This document shows, piece by piece, positions 1 to 8,530 of a stretch of DNA of 64,000 nucleotides. This DNA comes from Candidatus Bandiella numerosa. GTDB taxonomy: Bacteria; Pseudomonadota; Alphaproteobacteria; Rickettsiales; Midichloriaceae. A program made the position numbers and the translations under genes. The notes below the pieces were generated by a model. The model made no database searches, was not told the origin of the DNA, and saw nothing but the letters and a program-made list of their open reading frames with translations. Location: positions 434,001 to 498,000 of the forward strand of contig NZ_CP104164.1 of assembly GCF_029981845.1 (NCBI RefSeq), read 5' to 3'. Position 1 is the stretch's first letter. Every line of letters starts with the position of its first letter.

Positions 1-2
1 CA

Positions 3-323
3 ACAGACAAATTGGTAAAATCAAGTGTTCAAAAATTGAATATTATTGCTGATCTTATAAGGAAAGAGAATGTTAATGAAGCAATATTGCAACTTGAATT
101 TTGCAAAAGAAAAGCCTCAAAGCAACTGCAAAATGTCCTTAAATCTGCAATAGCTAATTCACAAAATAATCACGGATTGGATATTGACAAATTATATGTA
201 AAGGAAGTTAGGATTGGTAAATCATTAACCTTGAAGCGTTCAATGGTTAGGGCGAGAGGTAGAATAAACAGAATAGTGAAGCCATTTAGTAAAGTTACAA
301 TAATTGTAGAGGAAAGAGGTTAA
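3..323 (+). CDS. rplV: 50S ribosomal protein L22 (5' end outside window)
   Basis: Binds 23S rRNA and lines the exit tunnel of the large subunit. The reading frame is open to the window edge, and the first visible residues (TDKLVKSSVQKLN) match the position about ten residues into a normal L22, so the start lies upstream. The family hairpin signature MVRARGRINRI is near the C-terminus, followed by the usual basic end. The TTG at position 12 is an internal leucine codon, not the start. It is separated from rpsC by one base, as in the conserved S10/spc order. Confidence 0.95.
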   Translation, partial: TDKLVKSSVQKLNIIADLIRKENVNEAILQLEFCKRKASKQLQNVLKSAIANSQNNHGLDIDKLYVKEVRIGKSLTLKRSMVRARGRINRIVKPFSKVTIIVEERG

Positions 324-324
324 T

Positions 325-1008
325 ATGGGACAAAAAGTAAATCCAAATAGCTTTAGATTGGGAATTGTATCTACATGGGATTCATCATGGTATAGCAAAA
401 AAGATTATGCTAAAAAATTGCATGAAGATATTAAAATTAGAGGTATGATTTTTGATAAATTGAATTATGCTGGCATAAGCAAAGTTTGTGTGGAGCGTCC
501 AGCTAATAAGATTATGATAAATATTCGTTCATCAAGGCCTGGTGTTGTAATAGGTAAGAAGGGTGTTGATGTGGCAAAAATTAAAGAGGATATAGCAAAA
601 ATAACTTCTAATGAGATAATTATAAATATCACAGAGGTGCGAAAAGCTGAAACAGAGCCGCTACTTATAGCGAAAACAGTAGCAGAGCAATTAGAAAAAA
701 GGGTCTCTTTTAGAAAAGCTGTAAAAAGGGCTATATCAAATGCTATGAAAATGGGAGCAAAGGGAGTCAAAATAAGCGTTTCTGGACGTTTAGGTGGGGC
801 TGAAATAGCAAGAACAGAATGGTATAAAGAAGGTAGAGTTCCACTTCATACACTTAGGGCAATAGTTAGTTATGACATGGCAGAAGCTCATACAATATAT
901 GGTCTGATAGGAGTTAAGGTATGGATATATAAGGGAGATATGCTTGATAATTTAAAAAATAATACAGTAGAGAAAAATGATATTACATCCAAAGAAAACA
1001 AAATTTAG
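325..1008 (+). CDS. rpsC: 30S ribosomal protein S3
   Basis: Small-subunit protein at the mRNA entry site. The 227 residues are normal length. An N-terminal type-2 KH domain carries its GxxG loop in VVIGKKG (about residues 71-77), and the C-terminal S3 domain is marked by GRLGGAEIART. It starts ATGGGACAAAAAGT, giving the standard MGQKVNP opening. The 3' end overlaps the predicted rplP start by 32 bases, so the two genes are probably translationally coupled. Confidence 0.98.
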   Translation: MGQKVNPNSFRLGIVSTWDSSWYSKKDYAKKLHEDIKIRGMIFDKLNYAGISKVCVERPANKIMINIRSSRPGVVIGKKGVDVAKIKEDIAKITSNEIIINITEVRKAETEPLLIAKTVAEQLEKRVSFRKAVKRAISNAMKMGAKGVKISVSGRLGGAEIARTEWYKEGRVPLHTLRAIVSYDMAEAHTIYGLIGVKVWIYKGDMLDNLKNNTVEKNDITSKENKI

Positions 1009-1399
1009 AAAAGCTTTTAAAGGAAGAATTCATGGAAAAGCCAAAGGTGGTTTTAAGATTGCTTTTGGTAAATTTGCTCTTAAAGCATTAGAGCCAGAAA
1101 GAATTCAGGAAAAGCAAATTGAATCTGCTAGAAAGGCTATTAATAGACATTTGAGAAGAGCTGGTAAATTATGGATAAGGATATTTCCAGATATTCCAGT
1201 AAGTAAAAAGCCTGCTGATGTCAGGATGGGTAAAGGAAAAGGTTCTCCGGAATTTTGGGCTTGTAGAGTTAAGCCAGGTAGAATTTTATTTGAACTTGAT
1301 TCAGTGACCGAAGAACAAGCCATGGAGGCTTTTTCAAGAGCTGCTGCAAAATTACCAATAAAAACAAAAGTAATTAGAAATATAGAAGAGGGAGTCTAA
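977..1399 (+). CDS. rplP: 50S ribosomal protein L16
   Basis: Large-subunit protein near the A/P tRNA sites. 140 residues, normal length. Signatures are HPKKTKFRKAFKGR at the N-terminus and RMGKGKGSPEFW in the middle. The ATG lies inside the last codons of rpsC; the homologous protein begins M-x-x-P-K-R-T-K, so this start fits and no later one does. One base separates its stop from rpmC. Confidence 0.97.
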   Translation: MILHPKKTKFRKAFKGRIHGKAKGGFKIAFGKFALKALEPERIQEKQIESARKAINRHLRRAGKLWIRIFPDIPVSKKPADVRMGKGKGSPEFWACRVKPGRILFELDSVTEEQAMEAFSRAAAKLPIKTKVIRNIEEGV

Positions 1400-1400
1400 A

Positions 1401-1598
1401 ATGAAATTTAATGAAATTAATAATTTAGATAATAATGCTTTACAAAATGAATTACTTAAGTATAAAAAGGAGTACTTTAATTTGAGATTTCAAAAAGTTT
1501 TAGGCGAATTGAATAATACTTCTAGAATAAAAGTTGTCAAAAAAAGCATAGCGAGAATTTTTACTGTATTAAATAAAATTAAGGATAAAAATAGTTAA
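1401..1598 (+). CDS. rpmC: 50S ribosomal protein L29
   Basis: Small helical protein near the exit tunnel that forms part of the docking site for trigger factor and SRP. The 65 residues form a two-helix protein with the conserved segment KYKKEYFNLRFQ. It sits between rplP and rpsQ as in most bacteria. Confidence 0.95.
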   Translation: MKFNEINNLDNNALQNELLKYKKEYFNLRFQKVLGELNNTSRIKVVKKSIARIFTVLNKIKDKNS

Positions 1599-1603
1599 TT
1601 ATT

Positions 1604-1843
1604 ATGTCAAAAAAAGTATTAGAAGGTATTGTATTAAATAATAAAGCTGATAAGACGGTGACTGTGTTAGTAGAGAGAAAAGTATTGCATAAGAAGTATA
1701 AAAAGATTATTAAGAGAAGTAAAAAATATTTAGCTCATGATGAGGGTAATGTTTTGAATATTGGTGATAAGGTTAAAATAATAGAAAGTAAACCTATATC
1801 TAAGCTAAAAAAATGGCAAATTTTATTAAGTGATAAGGATTAA
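1604..1843 (+). CDS. rpsQ: 30S ribosomal protein S17
   Basis: Primary 16S rRNA-binding protein with an OB fold. 79 residues; the strand VVLNNKADKTVTVLVERK-like opening (residues about 9-26) is typical. It has a Lys-rich centre and two bases separate it from rplN. Confidence 0.95.
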   Translation: MSKKVLEGIVLNNKADKTVTVLVERKVLHKKYKKIIKRSKKYLAHDEGNVLNIGDKVKIIESKPISKLKKWQILLSDKD

Positions 1844-1845
1844 TT

Positions 1846-2214
1846 ATGATACAGATGGGTACGAAATTAAATGTGGCAGATAACACTGGAGCTAAATTAG
1901 TGCAGTGTATTAAGGTTCTTGGTGGAAGTAAAAAGATGTCCGCAAGTATTGGGGACAAGATTGTTGTGTCGATTAAAAAAGCTGCTGTATCTGACAAAGT
2001 TAAAGAGGGAGAAGTGTTCCATGCAGTGGTCGTAAGAACTAGAAAAGAAAAGAGAAGGAAAGATGCTGTAGTAATTAGATTTTTTGATAATGCCGTTGTA
2101 TTACTTGATAAGCAAGGAGAGTTGATTGGCACTAGGATATTCGGAATAATCCCGAGAGAACTTAGAGAAAAAAATTATTTGAAAATAATTTCATTAGCCC
2201 CAGAGGTAACGTAA
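1846..2214 (+). CDS. rplN: 50S ribosomal protein L14
   Basis: Forms an intersubunit bridge. 122 residues, exact family length, starting MIQMGTKLNVADNTGAK, a near-invariant opening. It is followed after one base by rplX. Nothing unusual is seen. Confidence 0.98.
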   Translation: MIQMGTKLNVADNTGAKLVQCIKVLGGSKKMSASIGDKIVVSIKKAAVSDKVKEGEVFHAVVVRTRKEKRRKDAVVIRFFDNAVVLLDKQGELIGTRIFGIIPRELREKNYLKIISLAPEVT

Positions 2215-2215
2215 A

Positions 2216-2545
2216 ATGGCAAATAAATTTAAAAAGAGCGATAAAGTTAAGGTTATAACTGGCAAGGATAAAGGTAAAATTTCTGAGATTATCAGTTTTA
2301 TACCAAAAAGTAATAAAGTTGTTATTGGTGGTGTAAATATTGTTAAAAGGCATACTAAGCCTAATAAGTTTAATCCAGAAGGTGGTATTGTGCAAAAGGA
2401 AATGCCAATCCATGTTTCAAATATTATGCATGTTGATCTAAAAACAAATTCTGCGAGTAAGATAGCGTTTAAATTTTTAGAAGATGGCAAGAAAGTTAGG
2501 TATTTGAAAAAAACAGGTGAATTGATAGATAATAAAAAAGTTTAA
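2216..2545 (+). CDS. rplX: 50S ribosomal protein L24
   Basis: Assembly-initiating 23S rRNA-binding protein. 109 residues, with the KOW motif in VKVITGKDKGK near the N-terminus and the conserved NIVKRHTKP segment in the middle. Tightly packed between rplN and rplE. Confidence 0.96.
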   Translation: MANKFKKSDKVKVITGKDKGKISEIISFIPKSNKVVIGGVNIVKRHTKPNKFNPEGGIVQKEMPIHVSNIMHVDLKTNSASKIAFKFLEDGKKVRYLKKTGELIDNKKV

Positions 2546-2547
2546 TT

Positions 2548-3093
2548 ATGGCTAATTCAAGATTAGAAAAGCATTATAGTACAGTTAGTAGAAAGGAACT
2601 AAAGGAACATTTTAAATTTAAAAATGACATGCAAATTCCTAGGCTAAAAAAGATATCAATCAATGTTTCTGTAAAGGATGCAGTGACAGATTCTAAGGTT
2701 ATAGATAAAGTCTATGATGAGATTATGGCTATTACAGGTCAAAAGCCCGTAATAACAAAGGCAAAAAAATCAATAGCTACATTTAAGTTGAGAGAAGGAA
2801 TGAAAATAGGGTGTAAGGTTACACTTAGAAAAACCATGATGTATGAATTTTTAGACAGGTTAATAAATATAGCGCTTCCTAGAGTTAGGGATTTTAAGGG
2901 GGTAAGTTCAAAACAGTTTGATGGTAATGGTAATTTTTCATTAGGAATAAAAGAGCAGATTGTATTTCCTGAGGTTGATTATAATAAGATTGATAAAATT
3001 AGAGGAATGAACATTATTATAGTTACTTCTACAAGTAGTAATGAAGAGGCAAAGTTTTTACTAAAAACATTTAATCTACCATTTTATAATTAG
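2548..3093 (+). CDS. rplE: 50S ribosomal protein L5
   Basis: 5S rRNA-binding protein of the central protuberance. 181 residues, full length. The family signature is seen as GQKPVITKAKKSIATFKLR, with the later RDFKGV and GIKEQIVFPE segments also present. Its stop is 18 bases before rpsN. Confidence 0.97.
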   Translation: MANSRLEKHYSTVSRKELKEHFKFKNDMQIPRLKKISINVSVKDAVTDSKVIDKVYDEIMAITGQKPVITKAKKSIATFKLREGMKIGCKVTLRKTMMYEFLDRLINIALPRVRDFKGVSSKQFDGNGNFSLGIKEQIVFPEVDYNKIDKIRGMNIIIVTSTSSNEEAKFLLKTFNLPFYN

Positions 3094-3111
3094 AATAATA
3101 GGATAAATATC

Positions 3112-3417
3112 ATGGCAAAAAAAAGTGTAGTGCAAAGAAATTTAAAAAGGATTAGATTATTTAATAATCATCTAGAAAAAAGAATGGAGTTTAAAGAAAT
3201 TCGTAATAATAAGTCAATTACTTTAGAGGAAAGGTTTGAGGCTCAAGCAAATTTGTCTAAGTTGCCAAGGAATAGTTCAAAGGCAAGAATAAGAAATAGA
3301 TGTTTGCTGAGTGGTAGAGGAAGAGGATTTTATAGAAAATTCAAATTATCCAGAATATGGTTTAGGAAATTAGCATCAGAGTGTAAGTTGCCTGGTGTAA
3401 TTAAGGCTAGTTGGTAA
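3112..3417 (+). CDS. rpsN: 30S ribosomal protein S14 (zinc-free long form)
   Basis: Small-subunit head protein. The 101 residues match the long, zinc-independent form: the C-terminal RGRGFYRKFKLSRIWFR is present but the CxxC pairs of the short zinc-binding form are absent. It follows rplE, as in alphaproteobacteria. Confidence 0.97.
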   Translation: MAKKSVVQRNLKRIRLFNNHLEKRMEFKEIRNNKSITLEERFEAQANLSKLPRNSSKARIRNRCLLSGRGRGFYRKFKLSRIWFRKLASECKLPGVIKASW

Positions 3418-3437
3418 TAATAAAGGAAATATAAGAT

Positions 3438-3842
3438 ATGTCACAAACACATTTACTTTCAGATACGATAGCGAGAATTAAAAATGCGCAGTTAGTTAAA
3501 AAACAGTATACAATAGTACATTGTTCTAAAAAAATTGAGCAAGTTTTGGATGTATTGCTTAAAGCTGGTTATGTTTCAAATGTTGAAAAATATGAGGTAA
3601 GAAAAGGTGTACATATGATTAAGGTAGGGCTTAAATATGAGGGTAAGTTAAGTTGCCCTGTAATCAAGGAGTTTAATGTAGTGTCGAAGCCAGGTAAAAA
3701 GGTATTTAAATCATATAAAGATGTGAATAAAATGTATGGTGGATTAGGCATGACAGTGTTGTCAACTTCAAAGGGTATAATAAATGACAACGAGGCCAGG
3801 GATATTAAAGCTGGTGGTGAAATTTTGTGTAATATTTTTTAA
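3438..3842 (+). CDS. rpsH: 30S ribosomal protein S8
   Basis: 16S rRNA central-domain binder; in other bacteria it also represses the spc operon. 134 residues, opening TH-LLSDTIARIKNAQ. The C-terminal S-T-S-K-G-I segment is present. Confidence 0.97.
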   Translation: MSQTHLLSDTIARIKNAQLVKKQYTIVHCSKKIEQVLDVLLKAGYVSNVEKYEVRKGVHMIKVGLKYEGKLSCPVIKEFNVVSKPGKKVFKSYKDVNKMYGGLGMTVLSTSKGIINDNEARDIKAGGEILCNIF

Positions 3843-3850
3843 AATAGATT

Positions 3851-4381
3851 ATGTCAAAAATAGGAAAACAACAGATCAAAATACCAGGTCAAGTCAAAAT
3901 CAATTTTGAAGACGATTTCCTAGTTGTGAAGGGTCCCAAGGGTGAATTGAGCATGAATGTGTTTGATTCGATTAGTTTAAAATTAAATGATGATAATATT
4001 GTATTGTCTCCAAAGACAATTACTAAAAAAGTCAAATCACTGTGGGGATTGACACGTTCATTGATAAATAACATGGTTATAGGCGTCACCGATGGATTTG
4101 TAAAAAAATTAGAAATTAATGGAGTAGGTTATAAAGTTAATATTGATGATGATTTATTAATATTAGCTTTAGGATATAGTCATGATATTGTTTATCCCAT
4201 TCCTGAAGGTGTTAGTGTTAAATGTACAAAGAACACAATAGAGGTAAGTGGATGCGATAAGCAACTTGTTGGGCAAGTTTGTGCAGATATTAGAAGTTTA
4301 AGAAAACCGGAGCCTTATAAAGGTAAAGGGATTAAGTATGAGAATGAAGTGATTGTAAGAAAAGAAGGTAAGAAAAAATAA
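3851..4381 (+). CDS. rplF: 50S ribosomal protein L6
   Basis: Large-subunit protein near the factor-binding site. 176 residues with two repeated L6 domains. The conserved C-terminal signature is visible as RKPEPYKGKGIKYENE. Confidence 0.97.
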   Translation: MSKIGKQQIKIPGQVKINFEDDFLVVKGPKGELSMNVFDSISLKLNDDNIVLSPKTITKKVKSLWGLTRSLINNMVIGVTDGFVKKLEINGVGYKVNIDDDLLILALGYSHDIVYPIPEGVSVKCTKNTIEVSGCDKQLVGQVCADIRSLRKPEPYKGKGIKYENEVIVRKEGKKK

Positions 4382-4397
4382 TTTGGTATTTTAAAAA

Positions 4398-4757
4398 ATG
4401 TTAAGTAAAAAGTTAAAACATATTAGAAGAAAAGAGAGAACAAGATTTAAACTTAAAAGTAGTAATTTGGATAGGTTGAGATTGTGTTTTTATACTTCAA
4501 ATAAGTATATTTATGGTCAAGTTATTGATGAAAGTAAAAGAATGACGATTACTTCTTTAGCAACCTATGACAAGGATTTTAAAGATTTTAAAAATAAAAA
4601 TAATATTAAAGCTGCTGAATTACTTGGTGAAAAATTTGCTAAAATACTGCTAGATAGGAAAATTAAGGATGTGTATTTTGATAGAGGTAGGCTCAAGTAT
4701 CATGGTAAAGCTAAGGCTTTTGCTGATAGTGCAAGGAAAAACGGGTTAAATTTTTAA
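4398..4757 (+). CDS. rplR: 50S ribosomal protein L18
   Basis: 5S rRNA-binding protein. 119 residues, with the basic N-terminus (RRKERTRFKLK) and the C-terminal DRGRLKYHGKAKAFADSAR signature. The last base of its stop is the first base of rpsE's ATG (TAATG overlap), so the pair is probably translationally coupled. Confidence 0.97.
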   Translation: MLSKKLKHIRRKERTRFKLKSSNLDRLRLCFYTSNKYIYGQVIDESKRMTITSLATYDKDFKDFKNKNNIKAAELLGEKFAKILLDRKIKDVYFDRGRLKYHGKAKAFADSARKNGLNF

Positions 4758-5284
4758 TGGCTAATAAAATGGTAAATAATAATAGTAATACAGAAATCGT
4801 AGAAAAATTAGTTAAAGTAAATAGATGCACTTCTGTTACCAAGGGTGGTAGAAAATTTAGTTTTTCTGTTATTGTAGTAGTTGGAGATAAAAAAGGAAAA
4901 GTAGGATATGGTTTAGGTAAGGCTACTGAAGTGATGGATGCTAAAGCAAAAGCATTGGGAGAAGCAAGAAAAAGTATGTTCAGAATTCCATTGAGAGAAG
5001 GAAGGACTTTGCATCACGATACTATTGGTAAATATTGTTCTGGAAAGGTAATAATGAGAGCTGCTCCAGCTGGTACTGGTATTATAGCAGGAGGACCAAC
5101 AAGACCATTATTTGAAGTTTTAGGTATTAAGGATATTGTGGCTAAATCAGTTGGTTCAAATAATCCTCATAATATTGTTAAAGCGGTTATTATGGGGCTG
5201 AGAAATACTAGTACGCCTAAAATGATTGCAGATAAAAGAGGAAAAAAAATAGTTGAAATTGCTAGTCAACGAGAAAAAACTTAA
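4757..5284 (+). CDS. rpsE: 30S ribosomal protein S5
   Basis: Decoding-fidelity protein of the small subunit. 175 residues: an N-terminal dsRNA-binding-like S5 domain (VTKGGRKFSFSVIVVVGD) and a C-terminal S5 domain with AAPAGTGIIAGGP. The start overlaps rplR by one base. Only 15 bases separate it from rplO, leaving no room for rpmD (L30), which normally sits here. Confidence 0.98.
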   Translation: MANKMVNNNSNTEIVEKLVKVNRCTSVTKGGRKFSFSVIVVVGDKKGKVGYGLGKATEVMDAKAKALGEARKSMFRIPLREGRTLHHDTIGKYCSGKVIMRAAPAGTGIIAGGPTRPLFEVLGIKDIVAKSVGSNNPHNIVKAVIMGLRNTSTPKMIADKRGKKIVEIASQREKT

Positions 5285-5299
5285 AGATGGTATAATGAT

Positions 5300-5746
5300 A
5301 TGTTGAATCAGTTAAAAGGAAATATAGGAGCGAGAAAAAAAAGGAAATGTCTAGGAAGGGGAATAGCCTCTGGAAAAGGTAAGACATGTGGTAGAGGTGG
5401 AAAAGGGCAGACTGCGAGAAGTGGTGTTGCTTTAAATGGATTTGAGGGAGGTCAAATGCCTATATATAGGAGATTGCCTAAAAGAGGATTTAATCCTATT
5501 AATAAACAAGCATATAAAATTATTAATTTATATCAGATAAATTATTTAATTAAAAACCAAAAGCTTACTCAAGATATTAAATTAGAAGATATAGAAAAAT
5601 TAGGTTTATTTAATTCTAAAAAAGAAAAATTAAAGTTACTTGGAAAAGGAGTATTTGAACAAAAATTTAATATAGAAGTAAACAATGCTTCTAAAAAGTT
5701 GATTGAAAATGCTTCAAAAAATGGTTCAGCTATCACATTAGTATAA
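5300..5746 (+). CDS. rplO: 50S ribosomal protein L15
   Basis: Late-assembly large-subunit protein. 148 residues with the usual Gly/Lys-rich N-terminal half (RKKRKCLGRGIASGKGKTC, then GFEGGQMPIYRRLPKRGF) and a more ordinary C-terminal half. It directly precedes secY. Confidence 0.97.
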   Translation: MLNQLKGNIGARKKRKCLGRGIASGKGKTCGRGGKGQTARSGVALNGFEGGQMPIYRRLPKRGFNPINKQAYKIINLYQINYLIKNQKLTQDIKLEDIEKLGLFNSKKEKLKLLGKGVFEQKFNIEVNNASKKLIENASKNGSAITLV

Positions 5747-5762
5747 GTCAAAGATAATAAAA

Positions 5763-7094
5763 ATGAAAAATCAGCAGAGCCAAAATTTTGGTAATCCTAT
5801 AATGGGTGGCGGAGAGTTAGGCAAAAAGATTTTTTTTGTGATATTGATTTTAATTATTTATAGATTTGGAACTTACATACCACTTCCTGGGGTTAATTTA
5901 ATGATTCTAGACAGTATTGTCAAAGAGCAGGCTAAAGGAATTTTAGGTATGTTTAACGTACTAACAGGTGGTGCGCTTGGTAGAATGTCTATATTCACCT
6001 TAAACATTATGCCATACATAACTGCTTCAATAATTATGCAATTGATGACGGTACTATCCAAAGAATTTAGTGAGCTTAGAAAATCAGGTGAAGTTGGTAG
6101 ACAGAAAATAAATCAATATTCAAAATATTTATCAATTATTCTAGCTTTATTTCAAGGGTATGGTATAGCGATTGGGATTGAATCGCTTAATCATAATGGT
6201 ATTGCGTTAATAAGTGATCCTGGAATTTATTTTAGAATTATTACAATGTTTAGCCTCATGGGAGGAACAATAGTAGTAGTTTGGTTTGCGGATCAAATAA
6301 ATACAAAAGGAATTGGAAATGGAAGTTCCGTTATAATTTTTGCAGGTATAGTTTCAGGTTTGTTACCTTCTGTATTTTCATTATTAGAAATGGGAAAAAA
6401 TAATATCGTCTCAACACCATTTTTATTATTATGCTTTGCAGTTGTGGTATTTATGATTGTTTTTGTGGTGTTCATGGAGAAGGCTCAAAGAAAACTAGTA
6501 GTACAGTATCCTAGAAAGCAAATTGGAAAGAAAATATATGCTGGAGATTCAACACATTTACCAATGAAAGTTAATGTGTCTGGAGTAATACCACCGATAT
6601 TTGCTAATGCGCTATTATTATTTCCTGCCACAATAGCTGGTTTTAACGTTGGTGCAGAAACCAATGGATGGCGCAAATTTGTTGAAAGTTATTTATCTCA
6701 GGGGAAGCCGCTATATGTTGCGCTATACATATTTTTTATAATATTTTTCTGCTTTTTTTACAGTACAATTGTGTTTAATCCAGAGGAAACTGCTGAAAAT
6801 TTAAGGAAAAGTGGCGCAATTATTATCGGTAGAAGGCCTGGAAACCAGACTAAAGAATATCTACAATATATTTTAACAAGAATTACTGTGATTGGAGCTT
6901 TGTATATAGCAATAATTTGTGCGGTGCCAGAAGTTTTAACGTATCAATTTAGTATGCCTTTCTATTTAGGTGGTACGAGTATTTTAATAGTTATCAGCGT
7001 AGTGTTAGATTTGAGCTCGCAAATTCAATCACATTTATTAAGTAGCAAATATGTAAACTTGATGAAAAAGACTAATATGATGAGGCGCAGGTAA
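5763..7094 (+). CDS. secY: Preprotein translocase channel subunit SecY
   Basis: Forms the SecYEG protein-conducting channel of the inner membrane. 443 residues with about ten hydrophobic segments. The first is preceded by the usual motif (YRFGTYIPLPGV), and the periplasmic plug region follows (GALGRMSIFTLNIMPYITAS). The cytoplasmic loop with RKLVVQYPRKQ and the late NPEETAENLRKSGAIIIG-like segment (about residues 339-356) are family hallmarks. Its stop overlaps adk by one base. A separate SecA-like ATPase domain occurs in the island at 50.5-59.1 kb, but that protein is not the housekeeping partner of this channel. Confidence 0.98.
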   Translation: MKNQQSQNFGNPIMGGGELGKKIFFVILILIIYRFGTYIPLPGVNLMILDSIVKEQAKGILGMFNVLTGGALGRMSIFTLNIMPYITASIIMQLMTVLSKEFSELRKSGEVGRQKINQYSKYLSIILALFQGYGIAIGIESLNHNGIALISDPGIYFRIITMFSLMGGTIVVVWFADQINTKGIGNGSSVIIFAGIVSGLLPSVFSLLEMGKNNIVSTPFLLLCFAVVVFMIVFVVFMEKAQRKLVVQYPRKQIGKKIYAGDSTHLPMKVNVSGVIPPIFANALLLFPATIAGFNVGAETNGWRKFVESYLSQGKPLYVALYIFFIIFFCFFYSTIVFNPEETAENLRKSGAIIIGRRPGNQTKEYLQYILTRITVIGALYIAIICAVPEVLTYQFSMPFYLGGTSILIVISVVLDLSSQIQSHLLSSKYVNLMKKTNMMRRR

Positions 7095-7753
7095 TGATAA
7101 TAGTTTTATTGGGTGCCCCTGGTGTGGGTAAAGGTACTCAGGCAAAATTATTAGCGGATAGATATCATTTAAAAATATTATCTACAGGGGAGATTTTAAG
7201 AAGAGCTATCAAGGAAAAAACAAGTTTGGGAATAAAAGTAGAGGCAATCATTGATCAAGGTGATTTAGTTTCTGATGATATAGTTTGTAGTTTAGTGGAA
7301 GATGAGCTAAAGATGAACAATAAAAATTTTAGTGGATTTATTTTAGATGGATTCCCTAGAACAATTGCACAAGCAAAGAAGCTTGATTTAATTTGTGTTA
7401 AAAATAATTTAACGCAGCCTTATATTATAAGCTTAAATTTACCTGAAAATGAAATATTAAAAAGATTATCAGCTAGGATATATTGTTCAAATTGCGATCA
7501 AAGTTATAACTTTGTTACCAATCCTACCAAAGTAAAAGGTACGTGCGATAAATGTCTTGGTCAAAATTTTTATATTAGAAATGATGATAAAATAGAGGTA
7601 ATAAAGTTAAGATTGGATGCATATTTGCATCAAACGAAGCCGCTAATTCACTACTATAAAAAGCGCAAAAATTACTATTCCATTGAAGCCAAGCAGAGCA
7701 TCACTGTTATACATGATAAAATAGCTTCTTTCATTGATCAATCAATAGAGTGA
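7094..7753 (+). CDS. adk: Adenylate kinase
   Basis: Converts ATP + AMP to 2 ADP in the cytoplasm. 219 residues: P-loop GAPGVGKGTQ at residues 7-16, the NMP-binding segment LSTGEILR, FILDGFPRT, and a long LID with four cysteines (CxxC...CxxC, about residues 133-155) that should bind zinc. The GTAATGA junction places its ATG on the secY stop. In Rickettsia-type genomes rpsM, rpsK, rpoA and rplQ follow adk; here the operon stops and the next gene is on the other strand. Confidence 0.98.
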   Translation: MIIVLLGAPGVGKGTQAKLLADRYHLKILSTGEILRRAIKEKTSLGIKVEAIIDQGDLVSDDIVCSLVEDELKMNNKNFSGFILDGFPRTIAQAKKLDLICVKNNLTQPYIISLNLPENEILKRLSARIYCSNCDQSYNFVTNPTKVKGTCDKCLGQNFYIRNDDKIEVIKLRLDAYLHQTKPLIHYYKKRKNYYSIEAKQSITVIHDKIASFIDQSIE

Positions 7754-7845
7754 ATTTGCTAAATAAATGTCAGACAAGTTGAAGTGATCCAAAGTCGTCA
7801 GACCAAAATCGACTCAAAAAGAGATACATGACGGTGCCGATTAGC

Positions 7846-8226
7846 CTAATATACGAAAAGAGCTACAATAATACACAAAACAACACCTAAAATGACCATC
7901 AACCATAGAGATGCAGCTGAATTTTTATGGTTACAATAACCCAATTTACTCATTCTCAAACCAACTATAATTCTTATTAAAATTAAAATACCCATCATTA
8001 TAAAAAACAAACCGGGCGCCATAATCATAAGCAAAAATCCACCTATGGGATCTACAGGCCATAAATGGTAACAACTTGTCATTCCAGTATAAAGAAATAT
8101 AATGAATATCACTGAAAGAAAAAAAATAAAATATACTGAATTTAAACAGATTTTATGAATTCCTATCAGTAAAACCTTTTCAAACAACCGCAACCAATAA
8201 ATTATCTTGTTATAAATCTTCACCAT
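7846..8226 (-). CDS. Hypothetical small membrane protein
   Basis: 126 residues, not recognised. Three strongly hydrophobic stretches are visible (roughly residues 30-48, 62-88 and 105-126), with basic residues before the first. A short Cys/His-containing loop (TSCYHLW) follows the first segment and GYCNHKN precedes the last, so an inner-membrane location is likely. It sits alone in an IS-rich patch after the ribosomal operon. Its codon use looks like that of the neighbouring genes, so it is probably real but of unknown role. Confidence 0.55.
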   Translation of the reverse strand: MVKIYNKIIYWLRLFEKVLLIGIHKICLNSVYFIFFLSVIFIIFLYTGMTSCYHLWPVDPIGGFLLMIMAPGLFFIMMGILILIRIIVGLRMSKLGYCNHKNSAASLWLMVILGVVLCIIVALFVY

Positions 8227-8267
8227 ATTTTAGGCCAGACCAAACTATTTATATTAACATAATCATA

Positions 8268-8345
8268 CACTTAAAGTGGCAGGCTGTCATGTGCCAAGTT
8301 AAATAACCCACCCCAGCGCCAAGTAAGACCCCCACTTTAAAAGTG
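8268..8345. mobile_element. Possible IS21-type end remnant
   Basis: A non-coding stretch bounded by imperfect inverted repeats (CACTTAAAGTGG and CCACTTTAAAAGTG). It contains two copies of GCCAAGT spaced 25 bases apart, each followed by a C-rich CCCACC or CCCCCAC. Multiple short end repeats of this kind are typical of IS21-family termini; I infer that this is a leftover end with no istA/istB gene beside it. The rest of the interval 8227-8530 holds nothing else I can support. Confidence 0.3.
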
Positions 8346-8530
8346 ATTAAAAACGAATAGTTAATAAAAAATATTAACTAAAAAAGATTAATTTTAATGA
8401 GGATGTACAATATGGCAATATCATAGGTTTAATCATAGTTTTCGGGATGTAAAAGAGTAGTTGCAATACAGAGGGGGCATCCGTCAAGTTAACGGAAATA
8501 AGGGTATAATACAATCCTGGCCCTTAAATT

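Noticed and set aside
465..770. Antisense frames over ribosomal genes (also 1105-1323, 1800-2132, 2162-2490, 3569-3790)
   Set aside because: Each lies fully inside a strongly conserved ribosomal protein gene on the other strand.
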